DNA of 11,502 nucleotides from an uncultured Chloroflexota bacterium (GTDB taxonomy: Bacteria; Chloroflexota; Limnocylindria; Limnocylindrales; Limnocylindraceae), in contig CAINNT010000089.1 of the NCBI GenBank assembly GCA_903851225.1, positions 1-11,502 of the forward strand. The letters run 5' to 3'. Numbering within the stretch: position 1 is the stretch's first letter; every line of letters begins with the position of its first letter. The notes beneath the pieces are model-generated. The model was not told the DNA's origin, searched no databases, and saw only the letters and a list, made by a program, of their open reading frames with translations. Below, piece by piece: positions 6,333 through 11,502 of the stretch. A program made the translations under genes and the position numbers.

Positions 6333-7006
6333 CGGCGGCGCTTCGTGCGCGACGACCTCGGTTCGCGACGATACACGCGGTAGGCAACAAAGAGGGTGCC
6401 GATGATGCTCAGCGTCAAGCCGACGAGCAGGGTGAGGATTGCGGCTGCGCTAAGGCCAAGGAACCCAAGGCCCGCGGTTGCGGCGCCAACCAGGATCCAG
6501 ATTCCGCCAACGAATCGATGCGATGCATCCCAGGCGGCCTCGCTCTCGATCGTCCAGGGGAGACGGACGCCAATGGTGTAGTTCTGGCGGATGTTCGGCA
6601 TGGCATAGCCGAGGATTGCAAAGAAGGCCCCGGCTACGAGGGGCACCGCGTGGTCAAGTCGAGCGGCTTCGCCGAATCCCGAGTTGATGATTGCGGATTG
6701 CGTCACGGCCACGAGGAGCGCGAGAGCCATGACCACGAGTCCGAGGGCGTCGGCGCTGCGCGCGATGTTGGCGCGCTTCGGGTCATATCGAACGGCAAGC
6801 CAGAGCAGTCCGCCGACCACCACTGTGGTGATCGGAACGATCAGGAGCGCCTCGCGGCCGGCGAAGCCGTCCGCAGCACCGTCGATGTTCCAATGCACGG
6901 CCAAGACCGCGTCGGCTGGAAGCGTCATGAAGGCGGCCACGGTGAAGAAGGCGGTAGCCGCCAAGGCGACCGTGCTGACCGCCCGAACGAGCGGATTGAA
7001 CTCCAT
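6329..7006 (-). CDS. DUF1648/SdpI-family membrane protein
   Basis: The product has 225 residues and about six membrane helices. The N-terminal DUF1648 signature is clear: a first helix, then VHWNIDGAADGFAGREALL (37-55). The C-terminal SdpI domain has NYTIGVRLPWTIESEAAWDASHR (142-164) followed by two helices and a very basic tail (YRREPRSSRTKRRR). In Bacillus subtilis SdpI is the immunity protein against the SdpC toxin and also sequesters the SdpR repressor. Most homologues outside that operon have no known toxin partner, and no sdpC- or sdpR-like gene is visible here. The ATG at 7006 is 6 bp from the pntB stop with no strong ribosome binding site of its own, so it is probably read through from pntB. 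The stop overlaps the next gene's GTG by 4 bp. Confidence 0.88.
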   Translation of the reverse strand: MEFNPLVRAVSTVALAATAFFTVAAFMTLPADAVLAVHWNIDGAADGFAGREALLIVPITTVVVGGLLWLAVRYDPKRANIARSADALGLVVMALALLVAVTQSAIINSGFGEAARLDHAVPLVAGAFFAILGYAMPNIRQNYTIGVRLPWTIESEAAWDASHRFVGGIWILVGAATAGLGFLGLSAAAILTLLVGLTLSIIGTLFVAYRVYRREPRSSRTKRRR

Positions 7007-7012
7007 GTGCGC

Positions 7013-8434
7013 CTAGAGTCCCTTCACTTCCGTGACGACCTGGGAGAGAACGCTCTTGGCATCGCCGAAGAGCATCGAGGTCTTGTCCAGGTAGAAGAGC
7101 TCGTTCTCGATGCCGGCAAAACCGGTTGCCATGCCGCGCTTCACCACAATGACCTGCTCAGCATCCTGCACGTTCAGGATCGGCATGCCGTAGATCGGCG
7201 AGCTTGGATCGCCCTTCGCGGCGGGGTTCGTCACGTCGTTTGCGCCGAGCACCAGCGCAACGTCACAGGCGTGGAACTCCTCGTTGATCTCATCCAGATC
7301 GAATAGGTGGTCGTACGGCACATTCGCCTCGGCGAGAAGCACGTTCATGTGGCCAGGCATGCGCCCGGCGACTGGATGGATGGCGAAGCGCACGCGACCG
7401 CCGCGCTTCTCGATGAGCTCGGCAAGCTCGCGCACCGCATGCTGTGCCTGCGCTACCGCCATGCCGTAGCCGGGAACGATGATCACGTTGCGGGCGTACC
7501 CGATCCGCATTGCTGCATCCTCGGGTGTGACGCTTCGGGTAGTCAGTCCTTCGGCGCTCTTGGCAGAAACCGCAGCCTTCTCGCCACCGAAGGCACCGAA
7601 GAGCACATTGGCGAATGAGCGGTTCATGGCCTTCGACATGAGGATCGAGAGGATGAACCCACTCGCGCCGTCGAGCGCGCCCGCCACGATCAAGATGTTG
7701 TTGCCGATGGCGAAGCCGGTGGCACTCGCCGCGAGACCAGCGTACGAATTCAACAGGGAGACGACGACTGGCATGTCGGCACCGCCAATTGGCAGCACGA
7801 GAGTGACGCCGATGACGAGGGCGAGCACCGTCATGACGGCGAACATGATCAGCCCAGATTCAGTGGAGCCGCCCGACTGCGTGAGAACGAGTGCCGCGTA
7901 GAGGCCAACCGCACCGAAGAAGACGGCGGCGTTGATCACCTTCTGAGCAGGGAACGTCACCGGTCGGCCGGTAATGAAGCCCTGAAGTTTGCCGAACGCC
8001 ATGAACGAGCCGGTGATCGTGAGTGCGCCAAAGAGCGTCTCGAAGCCGAGGGCGGTCATCTTGATGACTCCCGGACCCCCGGGAACATCGCGGTAGTGCA
8101 AGAACTCGGCGATTCCAACGAGCGTCACAGCAAGTGCGCCGAACATGTGGCTCACTGCGATGCGCTGCGGCATGGCGGTCATCGGCACGAGCAGGCCCAT
8201 CGGCAGACCGATTGCGCTACCGACCACGAGGCCGATGATGATGAACTGATAGCTCACGATCTCGTGGTTCAACAGGGTGCCGACGATGGCGAGCAACATG
8301 CCGAACGCGGCGAGCTGCATGCCGCGGCGTGCGGTTTCGGGCTTCGTTAGGCCGCGGAGGCCGAGAATGAACGCCGCGGAGGCGCCGATGTAGGCGATCT
8401 GAACAAAGAGCGCGCCGATCTGCTGATCGATCAC
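7013..8434 (-). CDS. pntB: NAD(P) transhydrogenase subunit beta (PntB)
   Basis: This is the beta subunit of the proton-translocating transhydrogenase, an inner-membrane complex that transfers hydride between NADH and NADP+ using the proton gradient. It has 473 residues, close to the family norm of about 460-480. Residues 1-285 hold about nine membrane helices (domain II), with MPQRIAVSHMFGALAVTLVG and GGADMPVVVSLLNSYAGLAA recognisable. A linker follows, then the soluble NADP(H)-binding domain III. This has PGYGMAVAQAQ (321-331), HPVAGRMPGHMNVLLAEA, VLGANDVTNPAA (395-406) and VVKRGMATGFAGIENELF (430-447), all diagnostic. The GTG start overlaps the pntAB TGA by 4 bp (GTGA), so the subunits are translationally coupled. 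Intact and expected to be functional. Confidence 0.97.
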   Translation of the reverse strand: MIDQQIGALFVQIAYIGASAAFILGLRGLTKPETARRGMQLAAFGMLLAIVGTLLNHEIVSYQFIIIGLVVGSAIGLPMGLLVPMTAMPQRIAVSHMFGALAVTLVGIAEFLHYRDVPGGPGVIKMTALGFETLFGALTITGSFMAFGKLQGFITGRPVTFPAQKVINAAVFFGAVGLYAALVLTQSGGSTESGLIMFAVMTVLALVIGVTLVLPIGGADMPVVVSLLNSYAGLAASATGFAIGNNILIVAGALDGASGFILSILMSKAMNRSFANVLFGAFGGEKAAVSAKSAEGLTTRSVTPEDAAMRIGYARNVIIVPGYGMAVAQAQHAVRELAELIEKRGGRVRFAIHPVAGRMPGHMNVLLAEANVPYDHLFDLDEINEEFHACDVALVLGANDVTNPAAKGDPSSPIYGMPILNVQDAEQVIVVKRGMATGFAGIENELFYLDKTSMLFGDAKSVLSQVVTEVKGL

Positions 8435-8814
8435 TTTGGCGACTCCGTCTTCTTGAACATCTTCAGCATTCGGTCGGTGATGACGAAGCCACCGACTACG
8501 TTGATCGTGGCGGCGGCCACCGCGACCATGCCCATGATGTTGATGAAGAGCGGTCGCTCAGCCCCGGCGATCACGATGCTGGCAACGAGGCTGATCGCCG
8601 AGATCGCATTCGTTGCAGCCATGAGCGGCGTGTGAAGAAGCGGCGGCACCTTCGTGATGATCTGGAAGCCGGTGAACGCGGCGAGCAGAAAGACGTAGAC
8701 CTCGACGATCTGCGCGTCGACCAGCGTCGTCGACGCTGCGGCCGTCGCGGTGTCCGAGGTCGTTGCTGCAATAAGCGCAGCGGCGGCGCCGAGTGCGGTC
8801 AGCAGCGCGGTCAT
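8431..8814 (-). CDS. pntAB: NAD(P) transhydrogenase subunit alpha, membrane part (PntAB)
   Basis: This small subunit of 127 residues carries the alpha-side membrane helices of the transhydrogenase, which are fused to the NAD domain in E. coli PntA but separate in many bacteria. The signature KVPPLLHTPLMAATNAISAI (55-74) is present, with helices at about 37-53, 68-84 and 90-112 plus an extra hydrophobic, Ala-rich N-terminus (3-19). A basic tail ends the protein. The ATG overlaps the pntAA TGA by 4 bp (ATGA) and its own TGA overlaps the pntB start, which gives a chain of coupled starts and matches an equimolar complex. Confidence 0.96.
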   Translation of the reverse strand: MTALLTALGAAAALIAATTSDTATAAASTTLVDAQIVEVYVFLLAAFTGFQIITKVPPLLHTPLMAATNAISAISLVASIVIAGAERPLFINIMGMVAVAAATINVVGGFVITDRMLKMFKKTESPK

Positions 8815-9923
8815 GATGCCTTCACCGGCACGGCGCCGTTGTGCACCACGAGCATTGGCCCCGTGATCTCGTCGGCAGCGTCGACGTTGAGCGCGCCGTT
8901 CTCGCCGCTCAGATGCGTCAGCAGGGTTCGCACGTTGGTAGAGAACATCTGGCTCGCGTGGAGTGGCACCGATGCGGCGATATTGGCCGCGCCGATCAAC
9001 TGCACACCGTGACGCACGACCGTCTCGCCCGCAACGGATCCCTCGACGTTGCCGCCCGACTCGGCGGCGAGATCAAGCACAACAGATCCTGGTCGCATGG
9101 TGGCAAGCATCGCATCGGTGACGAGGATCGGTGCCTTGCGTCCGGGGATCAGCGCCGTTGTCAGCACGAGGTCTTGGCTCTTGATGTGATCGGCGATGAT
9201 CGCGGCGTTCTGCGCCGCCTCGTCTTCGGTCTGCGCGCGAGCGTATCCGCCGGCCCCTTCCGCTTTTGCTGCCGGCTCTACGAATTGGGCGCCAAGCGAT
9301 CGCACCTGTTCGCCAGCGGCGGATCGCACGTCAAATGCACTCACGACCGCGCCGAGGCGGCGTGCCGTGGCAATCGCCTGAAGCCCAGCTACGCCGGCGC
9401 CAAGCACAAAGGTCTTGGCGGGGGCAATGCTTCCGGCCGCCGTGGTCAACATCGGCAGGAATTTGTCGAGCGCGCTCGCACCGAGTAGGACCGCCTTGTA
9501 GCCTGCCACGCCGCTCTGCGAGGAGAGCACATCCATCGATTGCGCGCGGCTGATGCGAGGAACCAGCTCGAGTGCGAGTGCGGTCAGGCCGCGGTCCCTC
9601 AACGCTGGGATCAGATCGTCATTGGCGCCAGGGGTCAAGAGGGCGACAAGGGTTGAGCCGTTCGGTAGGAGTGCCGCCTCGGCGATGCTCGGCTTGCGCA
9701 CCTTGACGACGATTTCAGGGTTGCCACCACAGAGTGCGGTGGCATCAGCGGCGAGCGTCGCGCCAGCCTTCTCGTACGTAGCGTCAAGGAATCCGGCGGC
9801 TTCACCGGCGCCCCGCTGCACAGCGACCTCATGGCCAGCCGCGACGAGCTTGGCGATGGCATCGGGGACGAGGGCAACGCGTCGCTCGCCTGGAACGGTT
9901 TCGCGCAAGACGCCGATTCGCAT
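8811..9923 (-). CDS. pntAA: NAD(P) transhydrogenase subunit alpha, NAD-binding part (PntAA)
   Basis: This is the soluble NAD(H)-binding domain I of the transhydrogenase, 370 residues, a typical length for the split form. Diagnostic stretches are MRIGVLRETVPGERRVALVP at the N-terminus and the loop RISRAQSMDVLSSQSGVAGY (123-142). The nucleotide-binding VLGAGVAGLQAIATARRLGA (173-192) is followed by AFDVRSAAGEQV. LIPGRKAPILV and MRPGSVVLDLAAESGGN, shared with alanine dehydrogenase, come next. Linked pntAB and pntB exclude alanine dehydrogenase. The start has AGGAGG at 9928-9933, 4 nt upstream, the strongest site on this strand. The gene lies 26 bp after the malic enzyme stop. TAGACT in that gap could be a -10 box, but no -35 is evident, so co-transcription with the malic enzyme is the simpler reading. 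Confidence 0.97.
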   Translation of the reverse strand: MRIGVLRETVPGERRVALVPDAIAKLVAAGHEVAVQRGAGEAAGFLDATYEKAGATLAADATALCGGNPEIVVKVRKPSIAEAALLPNGSTLVALLTPGANDDLIPALRDRGLTALALELVPRISRAQSMDVLSSQSGVAGYKAVLLGASALDKFLPMLTTAAGSIAPAKTFVLGAGVAGLQAIATARRLGAVVSAFDVRSAAGEQVRSLGAQFVEPAAKAEGAGGYARAQTEDEAAQNAAIIADHIKSQDLVLTTALIPGRKAPILVTDAMLATMRPGSVVLDLAAESGGNVEGSVAGETVVRHGVQLIGAANIAASVPLHASQMFSTNVRTLLTHLSGENGALNVDAADEITGPMLVVHNGAVPVKAS

Positions 9924-9949
9924 GACTCCTCCTTCCGCTCGTATCTAGT

Positions 9950-11502
9950 CTAGGCGGGAACGTAGGCGCGGTAGTTCGGGCTCCACATCGCCCCATCAAC
10001 GAGTTCGGCAGCACGCGCCCCATCGGCGGCTGATGCCCAGCCTGCCGCCGCGCCCGCCTCGATCACCGCAATGGCGATCGCGCGGCTCATAGAGCGCAGG
10101 TCTGCAAGGGGTGGGTAGAGCGCCCCGCCGGCGGGTGCGCTTCGGGCAGTCAACGCGGCGAGGGTTGTTGCCGCAACAATGAACGCCTCATCGGGAATGG
10201 ACTTGAGCCTCCCGGCAATTGCTGCCAGGCCGACGCCGGGGAAGATATAGACATTGTTGGCTTGGCTAATCGTTCGCGATGTTCCGTTGACCACCACCGG
10301 GTCAAACGGCGAACCGGTTGCCACAACGGCACGACCATCGCTCCACGCGAAGATGTCGCTCGGAGTTGCCTCTGCGCACGATGTTGGATTCGAGAGAGGC
10401 CAGACCAGCGGCGCGGCTGCGGCCGCCGCCATCGCGCGAAACCACGGGCTCGGTAAATGCTCCAGCTTGACCGCTGGTGCCGATCAAGATTGTCGGCTTC
10501 ACCTGTTGAATCACCTCGGTGAGCCCGGCGTTCAAGAGTTGGCCAAGGCCGAGCGCCGCAACTGCTGGCTCGCTGAGCGCAAGTTCGCTCTTCCCATCTC
10601 CCAACTCCGCGCGGCCCGCATGTACCACACCCTTTGAGTCGAGGGCGATGATTGCGGTATCAAGTGCGGTTCCCTGCAGTCCAGCGGCAGACAACGTGTG
10701 ACGCAAGAGTCGCGCAATCCCGAGTGTTGCAGCGCCCGCGCCATAGAAGAGGATCCGTTGATCTTCGATCTTGCCCGTACCTGAGCCGCCACCTGCAACG
10801 ATCGCAGCAATGACCCCGGCAAGGGCGACGGCACCCGTCCCTTGAATATCGTCATTGAACGAGGGAACGTTGTTGCGATAGCGCTCAAGGATGCGGATTG
10901 CATTCTGCTGCTTGAAGTCTTCCCACTGAATGACACAGCCAGGAAACGCCGCCTGGACCCCGTTCACAAAGCTCTCGACAAATGCGTCGTACTCGGCGCC
11001 GCGCAGTCGCGGCGTGCGGCGTCCAAGGTAATTCGGATCGGCCAGCAACTCGCTGTTGTCAGTGCCGACATCAAGTGACACAGGGAGTGCCCACGACGGC
11101 TGAATTCCTGCCGCGGCGGTGTAGAGGGAGAGTTTGCCGATCGGAATACCCATGCCACCGACGCCGAGGTCGCCGAGGCCGAGGATGCGCTCGTTGTCGG
11201 TGACTACGATCAAGCGAATCTCGGCGCCGCCCGAGGCATTGCGCAGCAGCTCGGGAATTCGCGTGGCGTCTTCAGGCGTGATCCACGCGCCACGCGCTCG
11301 GCGCCAGATTTGACTCCAGCGCTTGCAGGCCTCGCCAACGGTTGGCGTGTAGACGATCGGGAGAAACTCCTCGACGTTCTCCACGAGGAGGCGATAGAAG
11401 AGCGTCTCGTTGCGATCTTGCAGGGCAGCCAGTCCGATGTAGCGCTCCAGTGGGTCTTGCTTCCGGCGAATCTTGACCAGCTCGACGGCGACCTGCTCCT
11501 CA
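9950..11502 (-). CDS. maeA: NAD-dependent malic enzyme (MaeA/SfcA type), partial at the right edge and frameshifted
   Basis: The enzyme decarboxylates L-malate to pyruvate, reducing NAD+ (or NADP+), and needs Mg2+ or Mn2+. The frame is open to the window edge (EEQVAVELVKIR from 11501), so only a few tens of N-terminal residues are missing. Family landmarks appear in order: YIGLAALQDRNETLFYRLL, IVYTPTVGEAC, RLIVVTDNERILGLGDLG, GMGIPIGKLSLYTAAAGI (catalytic Lys), FNDDIQGTG (metal binding), LFYGAGAATLGIARLL (dinucleotide binding) and ILIGTSGQAGAFTEPVV. The frame then breaks: with the single extra T (- strand) in GTGGTTTCGC at 10439-10441 ignored, it continues as RAMAAAAAAPLVWPLSNPT and IFPGVGLAA to YRAYVPA and a TAG stop. 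About 516 residues are visible after correction. As written, translation from upstream would stop near 10302 and lose the C-terminal part of the NAD domain. The large-type architecture favours the NAD-linked class; coenzyme preference is not proven. Confidence 0.9.
10439..10441 (-). other. Single-base insertion causing a frameshift in the malic enzyme gene
   Basis: On the - strand the expected Val-Val-Arg-Ala-Met is spelled GTG GTT T CGC GCG ATG, with one surplus T in a run of three. Upstream coding (through TEPVV) and downstream coding (from RAMAAA) are both fully family-like, so only one base separates the two frames. No stem-loop or slippery heptamer typical of programmed frameshifting is seen. 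An assembly or read error, or a very recent mutation, is more likely. Confidence 0.85.

Noticed and set aside
6518..7306. A 262-codon + strand open frame across the SdpI-like gene and the end of pntB
   Set aside because: It covers the junction of two recognised genes on the opposite strand, and its His/Arg/Asp-rich product looks like none I know.
8069..8084. Short inverted repeat TCCCGG/CCGGGA with a 4-nt loop
   Set aside because: It lies inside the pntB coding region within a Pro/Gly-rich stretch; codon composition explains it and no terminator is expected there.
8811..9923. Alanine dehydrogenase as an alternative for PntAA
   Set aside because: The two families are related, but the RISRAQSMD loop and the overlapping pntAB and pntB genes identify the transhydrogenase.

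Overview
The window reads as ordinary bacterial chromosome of high GC content (about 60% by eye). It holds ten protein genes, tightly packed, with no RNA genes, insertion sequences, CRISPR arrays or phage genes that I can see. Several features point to a Gram-positive-type or Chloroflexota/Actinomycetota-like bacterium: a secreted VanY-type carboxypeptidase with a Pro/Ser/Thr/Glu-rich tail, a three-gene transhydrogenase (separate PntAA, PntAB and PntB), and AGGAGG ribosome binding sites placed exactly 4 nt before ATG in three genes. The lineage assignment is inference and is weak. A streamlined freshwater Chloroflexota (Limnocylindria-like) would fit, but I cannot show it.

Left part, + strand (1-2626): three consecutive genes of nucleotide-sugar metabolism. 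They are the 3' end of a Gfo/Idh/MocA oxidoreductase, a WecC/WbpA-type UDP-sugar 6-dehydrogenase, and a left-handed beta-helix N-acetyltransferase of WbpD/WlbB type. Together they match steps 1, 2 and 4 of the pathway to UDP-2,3-diacetamido-2,3-dideoxy-hexuronic acid, a surface polysaccharide precursor. The aminotransferase that would complete the set is not in the window. A TerC/Alx-family membrane protein follows (2699-3673), probably its own unit, and ends at a hairpin at 3682-3712 that lies between convergent genes.

Middle (3736-5602): a divergent pair. On the - strand is a membrane-anchored protein with a His/Gly/Arg-rich linker and two DUF5666-like beta modules. On the + strand is an M15B (VanY-type) D-alanyl-D-alanine carboxypeptidase. 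Its last 29 bp overlap the convergent gene that follows.

Right part, all on the - strand, transcribed from 11502 down to 5574: malic enzyme, then pntAA, pntAB, pntB, a DUF1648/SdpI-family membrane protein and a YhfC-like putative intramembrane protease. The genes are separated by 26 bp or less, or overlap by 4 bp, so they look like one operon. Malic enzyme makes pyruvate and reduced pyridine nucleotide, and the proton-translocating transhydrogenase exchanges reducing power between NADH and NADPH, so the first four genes form a coherent redox module. The malic enzyme reading frame is broken by a single extra base at 10439-10441; this is the most concrete anomaly in the window. I found no clear sign of an undescribed multi-gene system. 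The best candidates for something less understood are the SdpI-like/YhfC-like pair and the DUF5666 protein next to TerC.
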